Of a DNA stretch of 23,997 nucleotides, positions 1-9,400 are shown piece after piece. Position numbers and translations under genes: made by a program. Source of the stretch: a virus. The notes beneath the pieces were generated by a model. That model searched no databases. It was not told where the DNA came from and worked only from the letters and a program-made list of their open reading frames with translations. The DNA lies in the IMG/VR virus record IMGVR_UViG_3300021093_000356, positions 1 to 23,997 of that record; one strand, given 5' to 3'. The first letter of the stretch is position 1; each line of letters opens with the position of its first letter.

Positions 1-49
1 TTGTAACCGTTGCCAGAAGAGGCAGGGCTACTGTAAGGAATTGTTGCAT
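1..49 (-). CDS. N-terminus of unidentified secreted or membrane protein (partial)
   Basis: Only the first 16 codons lie in the window. The ATG is at 49-47 and the gene runs off the left edge. The visible residues, MQQFLTVALPLLATVT, form a hydrophobic stretch like a signal peptide or an N-terminal membrane anchor. The start follows directly on a TAA codon (52-50) of an open frame that begins in the GC-rich patch upstream. No good Shine-Dalgarno sequence is visible, so translation may be coupled or weak. I do not recognise the family; the missing 3' part is needed. Confidence 0.5.
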   Translation of the reverse strand, partial: MQQFLTVALPLLATVT

Positions 50-168
50 TTAGTTTAATTGAACTCTACATCCCAATAGAAGGGGGGTATACCGCTCCTC
101 TCGGAGGGCACCTTCCTGGGCTCTAATGGTAATACTCAAACTCTCATAATAAAAATTAGTACTACCTA
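50..168 (-). other. GC-rich gap with a possible hairpin and an ATG-less open frame
   Basis: This stretch lies between tRNA-Ile and the partial gene and is clearly richer in G+C than its surroundings, mainly at 75-120. Read on the minus strand it contains CTCC-GAGA-GGAG, a short stem closed by a GNRA-type loop, next to a GGTATACC palindrome. GAAGG and CCTTC further out could close an outer stem, so a structured RNA is possible. The same stretch is open in one minus-strand frame that ends with TAA at 52-50, directly before the next ATG. That frame has no ATG; a TTG at about 145 is the only plausible start. I cannot decide between a structured leader, a tiny gene and a gene remnant. Confidence 0.3.
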
Positions 169-240
169 TGGGAACAGATAGATTTGAACTATCGACCTCT
201 GCGTTATCAGCACATTGCTCTACCGCTGAGCTATGCTCCC
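169..240 (-). tRNA. tRNA-Ile (GAU)
   Basis: Read on the minus strand, the 72 nt fold as a complete cloverleaf. The acceptor pairs GGGAGCA with TGTTCCC. The D stem is GCTC/GAGC, the anticodon loop CTGATAA gives anticodon GAU, and the T arm is GATAG-TTCAAAT-CTATC. No CCA is encoded after the discriminator A, so the host must add it. There is one mismatch at the top of the anticodon stem. It lies 3 nt after tRNA-Val and was probably cut from the same transcript. Confidence 0.93.
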
Positions 241-243
241 ATA

Positions 244-315
244 TGGGAAATATCGGATTCGAACCAATGACCGTCTGCGTGTAAAGCAGCTGCGCTACCG
301 CTGCGCCAATCTCCC
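244..315 (-). tRNA. tRNA-Val (UAC)
   Basis: This is a complete cloverleaf on the minus strand. The acceptor pairs GGGAGAT with ATTTCCC, the D stem is GCGC/GCGC, the anticodon loop TTTACAC gives UAC, and the T arm is ATTGG-TTCGAAT-CCGAT. No CCA is encoded. A sigma70-like promoter ends about 10 nt upstream, so the transcript should start only a few bases before the tRNA. It is the first of a two-tRNA unit with tRNA-Ile. UAC reads A-ending valine codons, which AT-rich phages tend to use more than their hosts. Confidence 0.93.
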
Positions 316-325
316 GAATAAATGA

Positions 326-354
326 ATATTATCACTCTTATTCTTTTTTGTCAA
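326..354 (-). promoter_or_regulatory. sigma70-like promoter for the tRNA-Val/tRNA-Ile pair
   Basis: Minus strand: TTGACA (354-349), 17-nt spacer, TAATAT (331-326) with an extended -10 TG just upstream. GATAAT (333-328) at 15 nt is an alternative -10. The -35 lies inside the last codons of the preceding gene. The expected start near 319 is only about 5 nt before tRNA-Val. The -35 is perfect; the -10 matches the consensus at 4 of 6 positions. Confidence 0.6.
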
Positions 355-754
355 GCGTGCATCCTTCAACCCAAGGCGCACACAATCTAATCTCTCCTCC
401 TAATGACTGACATTCTTTAGTGTAACACACCTTAGTGTCAATGTTACTTTCAATATATATCGGTTTACTAACTTCAGCTGGTTTTAAACCGCTATTTCTC
501 CAATAGTCATCAATAGCAATACTGACATCTCTTTCAACTCTACGTTTTACTTTGTCAGGATCTTTAAGTATAAGCTCATTAAGAATAGTTTGTGGGAAAT
601 ATTTTCTTTGAATTTCATCCAGTAAGTCCCAAAGTCCATGTTCTGATACTCCTGTACATTGTGAGAGTGTTGCAATAATAGTTGATACTACAATGCTGAC
701 AATAATAAGTTGTTTTTTATCTGGTTTTTTCTTACCAAAATTAAAATTAATCAT
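338..754 (-). CDS. Conserved-type membrane-anchored protein of unknown function
   Basis: The 138-residue protein has a basic N-terminus (GKKKPDKKQ) followed by one hydrophobic segment at about residues 15-33. This looks like a signal anchor, or a signal peptide with a Cys near its end. The rest is soluble and mixed-charge. Four cysteines in the mature part (C109, C114, C123, C131), in a spacing such as C-x4-C, could form disulfides outside the cytoplasm. The ATG at 754 has a purine-rich AAGGAAAA element upstream and a strong promoter 33 nt away. I do not recognise a named family. Proteins of this type occur among small T4-like cyanophage genes, but no function can be assigned. Confidence 0.75.
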   Translation of the reverse strand: MINFNFGKKKPDKKQLIIVSIVVSTIIATLSQCTGVSEHGLWDLLDEIQRKYFPQTILNELILKDPDKVKRRVERDVSIAIDDYWRNSGLKPAEVSKPIYIESNIDTKVCYTKECQSLGGEIRLCAPWVEGCTLDKKE

Positions 755-786
755 AGCTAGATTTTCCTTTGAACCCTAGCAGAGTT

Positions 787-815
787 ATTTTAGTTGTGTA
801 TAGGTCACCTGTCAA
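787..815 (-). promoter_or_regulatory. sigma70-like promoter for the gene at 338-754
   Basis: Minus strand: TTGACA (815-810), 17-nt spacer, TAAAAT (792-787), which is 11 of 12 consensus positions. The expected start near 780 leaves about a 26-nt leader before the ATG at 754. It lies just behind the stop codon of the upstream gene, so it separates this small gene from the late tail operon. Confidence 0.72.
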
Positions 816-818
816 GCC

Positions 819-1031
819 CTATAAATCAAACTTCTTACATTCGATAGCGTCTGGATTATCATCGCAATAAAGTTCCAAAGGCGTTGGATCATGAGTATCT
901 TCGGGATGTCTTTCTGCATATCTTTGAAGAGATTCTAATTCTTCCTCAGTGTGTCTACGTGCCTGAGGAGATATTTGTGGGTCATCTAAAATTTGTTTAT
1001 CGTGTTTGATATGCTGTTGGATGTTTTCCAT
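819..1031 (-). CDS. Small acidic protein of unknown function
   Basis: This 70-residue protein is highly charged and helical in character, with a run rich in Q, E and H (QARRHTEEELESLQRYAERH). It ends with two cysteines in a D/E-rich tail (YCDDNPDAIECKKF). The ATG at 1031 is preceded by a good GAGGTAACA ribosome binding site. It starts 9 nt after the hub gene stops, so it is the last gene of the tail block before the promoter at 787-815. No membrane segment or known motif is visible. It could be a small virion or assembly protein by position, but this is only inference. Confidence 0.7.
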   Translation of the reverse strand: MENIQQHIKHDKQILDDPQISPQARRHTEEELESLQRYAERHPEDTHDPTPLELYCDDNPDAIECKKFDL

Positions 1032-1040
1032 TGTTACCTC

Positions 1041-2375
1041 TTACTTTTTAAATTCATCTTTCCACTGAGTATCTCTAATAATTGTACACATTGTCACTAA
1101 TTTATCTGGCGACCACTGATGAATAACAGATGCAACTACATACTTACCACTATATATAGGATCATCCGTTAAAGCCTGACTAGCACCTTTGTTTCTGTCT
1201 TTTGTGGGTATTGTTATTTTAATGCAATCTCCAGCGGAAATTGTTGTATTGCCAGGTATCTTTATATTTAGAACAAAATGTTTCATTGATACATATCTCA
1301 ATGTAGAATATAACAATTCGTCTATTGTCTTATCTACAACATTTCCACTTAAAGCTCCAACACTAGTTCCTTTACCTTCATCAGAATACATGTATGTAGG
1401 AAGTCCGACTAAATATTGCCTTGTAAATCTTTGATCTAATTTTAACGTTGATTTTCCAAATGGTTTTACTTTTTCAGCATGAGACATCTTACTGAAAAAC
1501 TCTGATATTTTATATCTTTTGACTGAAGTTGTGGTTAAGTCAACCAGATCAATTCCAGTTACAGTTCCAGCGTAAGATCCCAATCTCATCTGTTCAAGAT
1601 CCTTTGATACATCATTGTATTTTACATAATCCAATGAAACAATATCCTCAAGTTGTGGATTTAGTTTTCCTGTCTCTCCTGGAGCTCCAAGATTCTTTTG
1701 TCTATAGACAAATTCTTGTAACTTTGGTAACCTGACGTTTTGTTCAAATAGGTAATCTACTGACCTAAAGACGTAACCTTCTCTTGCGCTAAAGTAAAAA
1801 ACATAACCAGTTTGCTTCTTTCCAGATCTTGTTGCGTGTTGACATGTCCAACTAATAGCATCAAATGGTCTCCAATTTGGAGAAATTATAGTTACTGGTC
1901 TATCAGTTGTTTCTATAGCCTTTGTTAATTCTTTGGTTCCTAGTTCTTTTGTTAATAAATCAGTAACTATCTCAGAAATTGGTTTCTTTTTATAAACTTT
2001 ATTTACTCTCTTCCATTCATTGATTAAAGCATCTTGAGTTATAAACTCCATTTTAAAGGCTTCTTGTCTTTCACTTTTTACTCTGTCTGATATTCTATGA
2101 CAAAATAAATCACATTTGAATGTGATTGGACCACCAGCTTGTTTAAAATCAGATTCTATTTCAAATCTTAACAATTCATTACCTTTCAATAGATCATGGA
2201 ATCCTTCTCCTGGATCGTTAATGACCACATCAGCTTTAATATAAGGAGTTTCAATACTAGAATAAATGATAATTTCAGATACTAGATCTTTAGTATTTGG
2301 GAGTATTGGTTTACCTGGATTTTCTGGGTAACAAATTTGTAACTTCTTTAATTTATACTCATTAGATTGTGCCAT
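1041..2375 (-). CDS. Baseplate hub protein, gp27-like
   Basis: The 444-residue protein shows the layout of T4 gp27 and the gpD/VgrG-type hub fold. The N-terminal part has alternating beta strands around YIKADVVINDPGEGF and a second barrel near FKCDLFCHRISDRV. A middle segment follows with SPNWRPFDAISWTC, a typical hub helix-loop, and a C-terminal barrel ends with YSGKYVVASVIHQWSPD. In T4 the gp27 trimer joins the tail tube to the cell-puncturing spike gp5. Here the gene lies 3 nt after the second tape measure, matching the order of hub and tape-measure genes in T4-like clusters. It should assemble at the centre of the baseplate. The exact gp27 name rests on fold-type features and context, not on a clear sequence match. 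Confidence 0.7.
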   Translation of the reverse strand: MAQSNEYKLKKLQICYPENPGKPILPNTKDLVSEIIIYSSIETPYIKADVVINDPGEGFHDLLKGNELLRFEIESDFKQAGGPITFKCDLFCHRISDRVKSERQEAFKMEFITQDALINEWKRVNKVYKKKPISEIVTDLLTKELGTKELTKAIETTDRPVTIISPNWRPFDAISWTCQHATRSGKKQTGYVFYFSAREGYVFRSVDYLFEQNVRLPKLQEFVYRQKNLGAPGETGKLNPQLEDIVSLDYVKYNDVSKDLEQMRLGSYAGTVTGIDLVDLTTTSVKRYKISEFFSKMSHAEKVKPFGKSTLKLDQRFTRQYLVGLPTYMYSDEGKGTSVGALSGNVVDKTIDELLYSTLRYVSMKHFVLNIKIPGNTTISAGDCIKITIPTKDRNKGASQALTDDPIYSGKYVVASVIHQWSPDKLVTMCTIIRDTQWKDEFKK

Positions 2376-2378
2376 ATC

Positions 2379-5300
2379 TTATTTAATCGCTGCTAATGCT
2401 TCTGAAGATACCATATTTCTAAAAGGATGTCCCATAGGGACCAAGAAATCTGTATTATTTTTATTGGTTCCACCAGCAGTATTGATTGCAATTGTTCCAC
2501 CGCCGCCACCACCGCCGCCACTAGTCCCCTGATTATTATTTATTGTGGAAACTTGAGGTTTAGCAGCCTCTCCACTCTTTGCATCTTTTAATTGTGCAGA
2601 CTGTTGTAATACTTGACTTCCTGTTGGAGTGGCTGGAGTAGCAGGTTTTATTTCTGCTTGAGGAGTTCCTTGTTTCGCATTGATTGTCGCCATCAAGACT
2701 TCTCTCTCAAGAGCTTCTCCACTTAGACCTTTTAATTTACCTTCTTCTCTTGCTTTCTTAGCTGCCGCGAACTCTGCGTCTGTTGGGGTGAGATCAGTTC
2801 TTAACATCTTTTTCAACTGTTCGGTTGAAAGTTTAGTTAAATCATTAGATCCTCCAGCAGCACGGCGCAGAGGATGGTCTGCAGGAAAACCAGCATCAGC
2901 TCCACCACCTAAACGTGATACCTCTTGTTCGTAGAACATAGCTTGTTCTTTTTTAGCTATATCAACTATATCTGGACCACCTTTGCGAGTAAATCCTTCT
3001 AGTTCTTTTGATCCAAGATCATACTTGTACGTAGTTGCAGACACAGATCCATCTGGATTTGTTGTAATTTTTGGTTCACTTGGCACTCCAGTTGAAGTTT
3101 TACCACCAGGGGTTCCAGCAGCTGGGGTTCCAGTTCCAGCAGCTGGGGTTCCAGTTCCAGCAGCTGCTGGTGAGCTCACCCCTAACATCTTTCTAGCAGT
3201 ATCTCCACTTAAAGCGGCACCCAAGGTATCCCACCAATTATTTTCTGCTGGAGCAGCTCCACCACTAGCACCACCAGAAGAAGATGAAGATGAAGATGAA
3301 GATGAAGAATTTGAAGCGGGCCCACTACTTTGATCACCAAGATCATCAACCTTTCCAGCACCTTTACCAAGTAAATTTATGAGCATTTTTGAAGGTTTAA
3401 TTTCTTGATATTGTTTCCAAAAATCTTTATCTGCTTTAGTTCCAGCAGCTCCCCCAACATCAATACCTATACAACCAGCAGTTCCATTGTTTCCAATATC
3501 ATTATGAAACATTAAACCACTTCTGCTACCCAATGAACCACTAGAGTTACCAATATAAACAGACCAATCTCCTAATCCTGCCATAACATATCCATGATAA
3601 TCAGCACCAACTAAAGAATATGTACCATCTGGATGGGGAGACATTTTTGTATGGAAACGATCTTTTTGTGAGACATTACTCTTACTTGATATTCCTGATC
3701 TTGCCTTATAAGATTTTCCTACCTTGGCACCACCTTTATACATTGAAAGTGTTCCTGTCCATCCAGAACCATCACCATCAACTTTTATCATTCCTCCTCC
3801 CGCCAGGGATTGACGTATCATAGACATTTTCTTTCTACGATCTCTACCAGCACGAGGATCTGGTATCAATTCACCCCCACCAGCATAAGGTAAAACATAA
3901 CCACCTGCCTTTGCTTCTCTATATCTACTTGCAGTTAATGCGGGATTGTTTACTGTACGGGGAGTATCAAATGGAATCACAAATGCACTACTTAAAGATC
4001 CACCTGATGCCTTTTTCATTCCAACCCATTCTGTGCCATGACCAATGAATGATGTTGAATTACCACCATCAAGTGATACAGGATATCCAGATTGAGGTCC
4101 ACTAATCCATCCTCCACCAGCTTTTTGTGGTGGATTAGTTCCAACATTATTTCTTCTATTTCTTGGTGGTGAAGTAGTATCTACTCCTTTTGCTTTGGCT
4201 TCGGCATCATATTTTCTAACTAATTCTTCTCTTCTCTTAACATCATCTTCTGTAATATAATTTAAATCTAATCCTTTCTTTGGAGCTTGTTTAATGAAAA
4301 ATGCTCTTACTTGATTAAATGCTTTTTGTTTCTGTAACGTATTTTTATCCTCATCGATTCTTAATCGCTGCCAAAAAATACCATTATGTTTATATACCTC
4401 ATAATCTCCATTAGTTGCGTTCAGTAGAACTTTATACCGTGTTTTTCCATCGGGGCCCACGAATGGGAGTTCGTGCCTATTTGCTGCCGCATTAGAAGAA
4501 TCCATCTTTCTTCTTTGATCAGATGATTGCCCCTGTTGTGTAGCTACAGAAGCACCTTTACTTTGCCCTGTACTTAGATCTTGACTTCCTTTTCCTTGTT
4601 TTGCAGCTTCAACAGCAGATGCAGAAGATTCATCAGCAGAATCTTCTTTTGCTCCTTCATTTGGAGTGGTATCTGGAATAATTGGTGCGGGTGCTGTGCC
4701 TTTTGCGCCTTTCTTATCTACTTTTTTAGTCATGAAAAGTAGACCACTTACTATATCAGCAAGTAACCCTCTTACTGTTTTATTTCCACCAGGACTCCAA
4801 ACTCCACTATCAGATGGATTTTTAATCGTAATATTACCAGTTCCTATTTTATCTGCTAGAGATTCTCCATCAGCAGAATCATCTTTTTCTCCAGACTTAA
4901 TCTTATCTTTTGCAGCTATGGCATCAAATAAATTCGCAGGAACTCCAAATGATTGTGCAATAGGAATAGATAAAGCTTTAATAAATGGTTTGCTAGATTC
5001 TCCAACTGGTCCAAGTGAATTAACTACGTTACCTAAATTGGTTAATAACGCTGCACCAACTGCCTTAAACGGCAATCTCATTGCGTCTCCAATATTCTTT
5101 GCTATTTTGGAATCTGACATTACAGATTTGATACCATCAGTAACATTTGCAAGAGGATCTCCACCACTTCTTGTGTATTTGTTATCTAATGGTATAATAG
5201 CTTCAGTTCCATGCAACATTGCAGGATAACCTGAATCTGGACCTTGAGCAATTCCACCAGTTGCATATTCCTTTGGTTTTCCTGTCTTTAGATAAGAGAT

Positions 5301-6401
5301 CTGTTCATCGATTTCAGATCCTTTTCCCTGCAGCTGATCCAAAGGATTTAAATTCTTTTTCTGTTCCTCTAATTTCTTTATTTTCTCTTCGTTTGATCCA
5401 GGTGCCGCATCAGTTTTTCTCTCCTGTTCATTGACAGTTCCTGGGAACATTGCAGGAATTGTAGCACCAGCAGTAAATAATACAGCACCAGCTGCAAGAA
5501 CTTTACCCCAACCAGGCAAAGCATTTGCAGCCATCAAAATTCCTTTGGCTGCTTTTGCAGCTATACCTAAGGCTTTAGGTAACATTCTCAATAGATTAAA
5601 TGCAGTCTTAAGATCTCCTAATATCTTCCACGGTTTGTTCATCCAAGTTAAAGTTTTAAATAAAACAAATGCACCAACTAAGAATTGAACTACACCTATA
5701 ACTTTTTCAAATATATTACCATCAATAATTTTAACAATACCATCCAACATGTTGGTAATGCCAAAATTAATCAAACCCATAAAAAATTCAAATATTTTCC
5801 TGACTGCTATAAAAAATTTACCAACTTTTTCTGTATTCTGTGGATCCATTATCCACTTCAATACACCACTAACAAGTGCAGATTTTATTAATAGTTGAAA
5901 TAAATCTCTTATAAAATCTAAAAATCCTCCTGCCGCTTTTTTCGCCACATTTTTGATGGGGGCGAACATTTTACCTAAACCTAGACCTTCAGATTTTTTC
6001 TCGGAAGATTGATCTAATGATCTTCTTGCAGCATTAGATTCTCTTTTATCCTTATCCTGTTTTAATTTAAGTAGTTTTTTCTGACTATCTAACTGGAATT
6101 TATTAAACTTTGCTCTTTGTTTATCTGCTTTTACTAACTTTGTATTTAATGATTTTACATTCTTATTAATACTTGATACTGTAGTAATAGTAGAATTAAT
6201 GCTTGCTCCCAATCGGTTGATGCCTAATATTGTCTTTCTTCCATAGGCATTCATTCCATTTGTTCTATCTGTTGCACCACCACCCGCAGGAGATCCACCT
6301 TTACGAATCATGAACTTCTGAGCATTGATCGTAATTGATTCTAAATTTTTATCTCTTACTCCACCTGGATTTACAAATTTGTATAGTGATAATTGAGCCA
6401 T
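2379..6401 (-). CDS. Second tape-measure-like protein with YkuD-like domain
   Basis: This 1340-residue protein has the marks of a tail tape measure. It has a coiled N-terminal region (about 55-125), then hydrophobic amphipathic helices (about 150-325, including VSGVLKWIMDPQNTEKVGKF), and Gly-rich motifs SGYPAMLHGTEAIIP (about 387) and SGPQSGYPVSL (about 765). Residues about 870-1015 look like an L,D-transpeptidase (YkuD-like) domain, with SPHPDGTYSLVG and FHNDIGNNGTAGCIG, where H966 and C977 are candidate catalytic residues. A poly-Ser linker, a WWDTLG motif, a GTPAA repeat and a run of nine Gly follow. The N-terminal third is paralogous to the upstream 1434-residue protein. It probably fills the tail tube and may act on peptidoglycan during injection. 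The spacing of His and Cys is shorter than in classical YkuD enzymes, so the activity is uncertain. Confidence 0.75.
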   Translation of the reverse strand: MAQLSLYKFVNPGGVRDKNLESITINAQKFMIRKGGSPAGGGATDRTNGMNAYGRKTILGINRLGASINSTITTVSSINKNVKSLNTKLVKADKQRAKFNKFQLDSQKKLLKLKQDKDKRESNAARRSLDQSSEKKSEGLGLGKMFAPIKNVAKKAAGGFLDFIRDLFQLLIKSALVSGVLKWIMDPQNTEKVGKFFIAVRKIFEFFMGLINFGITNMLDGIVKIIDGNIFEKVIGVVQFLVGAFVLFKTLTWMNKPWKILGDLKTAFNLLRMLPKALGIAAKAAKGILMAANALPGWGKVLAAGAVLFTAGATIPAMFPGTVNEQERKTDAAPGSNEEKIKKLEEQKKNLNPLDQLQGKGSEIDEQISYLKTGKPKEYATGGIAQGPDSGYPAMLHGTEAIIPLDNKYTRSGGDPLANVTDGIKSVMSDSKIAKNIGDAMRLPFKAVGAALLTNLGNVVNSLGPVGESSKPFIKALSIPIAQSFGVPANLFDAIAAKDKIKSGEKDDSADGESLADKIGTGNITIKNPSDSGVWSPGGNKTVRGLLADIVSGLLFMTKKVDKKGAKGTAPAPIIPDTTPNEGAKEDSADESSASAVEAAKQGKGSQDLSTGQSKGASVATQQGQSSDQRRKMDSSNAAANRHELPFVGPDGKTRYKVLLNATNGDYEVYKHNGIFWQRLRIDEDKNTLQKQKAFNQVRAFFIKQAPKKGLDLNYITEDDVKRREELVRKYDAEAKAKGVDTTSPPRNRRNNVGTNPPQKAGGGWISGPQSGYPVSLDGGNSTSFIGHGTEWVGMKKASGGSLSSAFVIPFDTPRTVNNPALTASRYREAKAGGYVLPYAGGGELIPDPRAGRDRRKKMSMIRQSLAGGGMIKVDGDGSGWTGTLSMYKGGAKVGKSYKARSGISSKSNVSQKDRFHTKMSPHPDGTYSLVGADYHGYVMAGLGDWSVYIGNSSGSLGSRSGLMFHNDIGNNGTAGCIGIDVGGAAGTKADKDFWKQYQEIKPSKMLINLLGKGAGKVDDLGDQSSGPASNSSSSSSSSSSSGGASGGAAPAENNWWDTLGAALSGDTARKMLGVSSPAAAGTGTPAAGTGTPAAGTPGGKTSTGVPSEPKITTNPDGSVSATTYKYDLGSKELEGFTRKGGPDIVDIAKKEQAMFYEQEVSRLGGGADAGFPADHPLRRAAGGSNDLTKLSTEQLKKMLRTDLTPTDAEFAAAKKAREEGKLKGLSGEALEREVLMATINAKQGTPQAEIKPATPATPTGSQVLQQSAQLKDAKSGEAAKPQVSTINNNQGTSGGGGGGGGTIAINTAGGTNKNNTDFLVPMGHPFRNMVSSEALAAIK
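3113..3166. repeat. 21-nt tandem repeat in tape measure 2 (GTPAA linker)
   Basis: Two exact copies of a 21-nt unit (3113-3133 and 3134-3154) and a partial third copy encode the GTPAAGT repeat. It lies in the low-complexity linker behind the YkuD-like domain. Because 21 nt is seven codons, changes in copy number keep the frame. Confidence 0.9.
3277..3309. repeat. Microsatellite encoding poly-Ser linker
   Basis: A GATGAA-type hexanucleotide tract on the plus strand encodes a run of serines on the minus strand, between the YkuD-like domain and the WWDTLG motif of tape measure 2. Slipped-strand changes here would alter linker length without a frameshift. Confidence 0.85.
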
Positions 6402-6406
6402 TTATC

Positions 6407-9400
6407 TTAATACATTGTGAAGAATGATTTATAACAAGCTTGAGGCATAGCAGTTGTTTCAACTACTTGCGGAGGAGGAGTTGGAATTATTTGTCTCCTG
6501 AAATTATTTAGGATTACTACTTTGTTTTTAGTAAACATGTTTTCATCTGGCAGTTTTGGAGACTCTTTGACTATTTGCGTGTTTGCATTAGACATTGATG
6601 TAGATGCTGGTTTGATATTTGATAAATCAATACCATTCTGAGCAAGTTCAAATCCCTTTGCGGCAATATTAGCATACTTATTTGGGAATAAATATGCCTG
6701 GATTTCTTCATATCCAGATTGTCCTGGTTTTACTCTTTTAGCCATCGCTGGGAAATTTTTAGCCCATTCTTGCATTGGTGTGAGTTTAACTTCTTTCTTG
6801 TCTTCTTTTGGTTTTGGTGGAGTTGCAGTAGGTGAAGTTGGAGAATATGAGATTTTACTCATATCAATACCTTTAGCAAAGTTCAATGATGGTGATGGAT
6901 TTAAGTATGATTGAATATCATCATATCCAGATTGTCCTGGTTTTACTTTTTTAGCCATTTCTGGGAAATTTTTAGCCCATTCTTGCATTGGTGTGAGTTT
7001 ACCTGGTTTGGTGCCAAAAGGATTTTTTGATAAACTATCTGCAATAGAATTAAACATTCCAGATGAATCTGGAGTAAAGTTTAATGAATTTGGATTAAAG
7101 TTTAAATCTATTAATCCACCAGCCGCTGCAGATTTTGTTTGTAATCCTGCAAGGGCTTTTTGACATTCAGCTAAATGTGCCTTATACTTACCTCCAGTAA
7201 ATGTTGTCCAAGCACTGAAATTTACACCACCTGATATTTTGTAAGCAATTTTAGCATTAGTTTCGGGTTTAAATAATTCTTCATTAGAGTTTAGTCCCCA
7301 GTTTTTTCTTCTGCGTGGACCAAGATCACCAATCATATTAATTTGCCAAAGTCCATATGAATTATCTGGTGGTTTTTTGTTGTGTGCCATTGGATTACCA
7401 GTGGACTCTGCCCATGCAACCGCAGCAGCGATTGCAGCATGTCTACCTTTAAATCCTACTTTCAATGCAAGACTAACAAGTTGTTGTTTATTTAAAGCAC
7501 CTGATGTGGGTATAGATCCTGGAGTATAACTTGCATTTGGATCTGGGGTTGTAGAACCAGTACCAGGACTAGAACTAGGACTAGAACTAGGACTAGAACT
7601 AGGAGAAGAAGATGAACTTGCAGGTTGACCACTAATCATTTGTCTTGCAGTCTCTCCAGAAAGAGCCTTTCCTAATGTATCCCACCAATTTTCTGCTGGA
7701 GCAGATTGGGTCTGTTGTGAATTTGAAGAAGGTGAAGATGATGATGGTTGATCCCCAGGCGCAGCTCCTGGATCTGCAGATGCATCCCATTTGTCACCTG
7801 TTGCTTTTAATAATGATTCTCTACTAATATCTCTTCCTCCAATACCTGATCCTCGTTCTCTTTTCATAGCAGAAAAGTGCATTGCATCATCAAAGAAACT
7901 TCCCCAACCAAGACCGTACTTAGCTGCTATTTGACCAACATTTGATGGAAAATCTCCATATCTCTTTCCTTTAAATGCTGGATTTCTGGTCCAGTTAATA
8001 TCAATTGCAGCTCCGTATGGGTGTGCATACAATGGACCTTTTCCATCTTTATTTCCTGATGGAGGTCCATCAGGCCTAAATCCTCCCATCTCATTAATTT
8101 TATATCCAGTTCCTTCTAATTCGTAAACAAATCCTTGGAATCTTTGTGCCAAAGCTTTTGCTACTTCAGCTCTCCTTCCACTCTTAGAATTGATATATGT
8201 TAGAGGAACACCTGCAGCCCATGAAGTTGATGATGTATTTGGAACTACTCTATGTGATCCTCCGGCCGCAAACTCTGGTTTCTTTTTAGATTCTGTCTTT
8301 TTAGCTTCTGCAAGTTTTGTGTTAATAATATGTTGTTGTTCTCTATTTTTATATTCTGCAGGAGCCATTAACATGCCTCCGCTAGCCATTTTAGCTAAAA
8401 TTCCCTTTGCATAGGAGATTCTTGGTCCATCATGATGAACTCCAGCACGTTCCCAATTTTTTCTAAACCAGACAGCTGCTTTTGCAGTGTCAGTCATTTT
8501 TTTGAATCCTTCAGACAACTTTTCAGTTGTCCTCATCTCATTAACGGCAAATTTAAAGTTATCCTCATTTGTAGGAACTTTGTTATAGTCACCACCATAA
8601 CTTTCAATAAATTTATCATAACGATCTCCTGGAACTGAATTAGTCCATTGAGCCCAACCATATCCTCTTCTTGTAGTTCCTTTAGGCCATGGTTTTGAAT
8701 TTCTTCCAAATGGTCCGCCTTCTCTAATACCAGGAATGAATCCTGCAGATTCGTGTGCGAAATTGCCCGCAATCGCTGCTGCAGCTTCCTTTGTCATTCC
8801 CAAATTACTTTGGAACTTCTTAGCAATAGCGACTCCCTTATCTACTACACTGCCACCAGCAGCAGGAATACCACTAGAATCTACAGATCCAGTATCACTG
8901 CCGGTGCCTGCTGGAGTTCCAGCTGGAGCGGCGCCTGTTCCTGTACTGCCAGTAGTTGATCCTTCTTTATTGAAATCTTTATTAACTAACATTCCAAGAA
9001 CACCAACCACTGATGCAAGTAATCCAGTTACACTCGTATCAGAACTTAATTGTCCTTTAGTTATGTTAGGAGCAGTATCTTTGGCAATTAAACTTTCAGC
9101 TTCATCTGGTGCTGAACCTTGTTTTATTTCTGATTTACTTGGTTTTTTAGTACTTGCTGCTAATTTAGACTGATTGATTAAAACTCCAGACTTACCAAAT
9201 TGAACTTGAAGTTGTCCAATTTCAGCTCCTAACATCTGATCAGCAAGTTTTCCACCTGGACCTAGATTTTTCACTGTTTGACTAGTAGCATCAACTAAAA
9301 TACCACCAACCTGTTGTGGTGTTAGTTTCTTACCATCTCGTACAATACCACCCCTTTCAAATTCTTCTGTTTTTGGTGGTGGTCCTTTTGGTTTTTGTCC

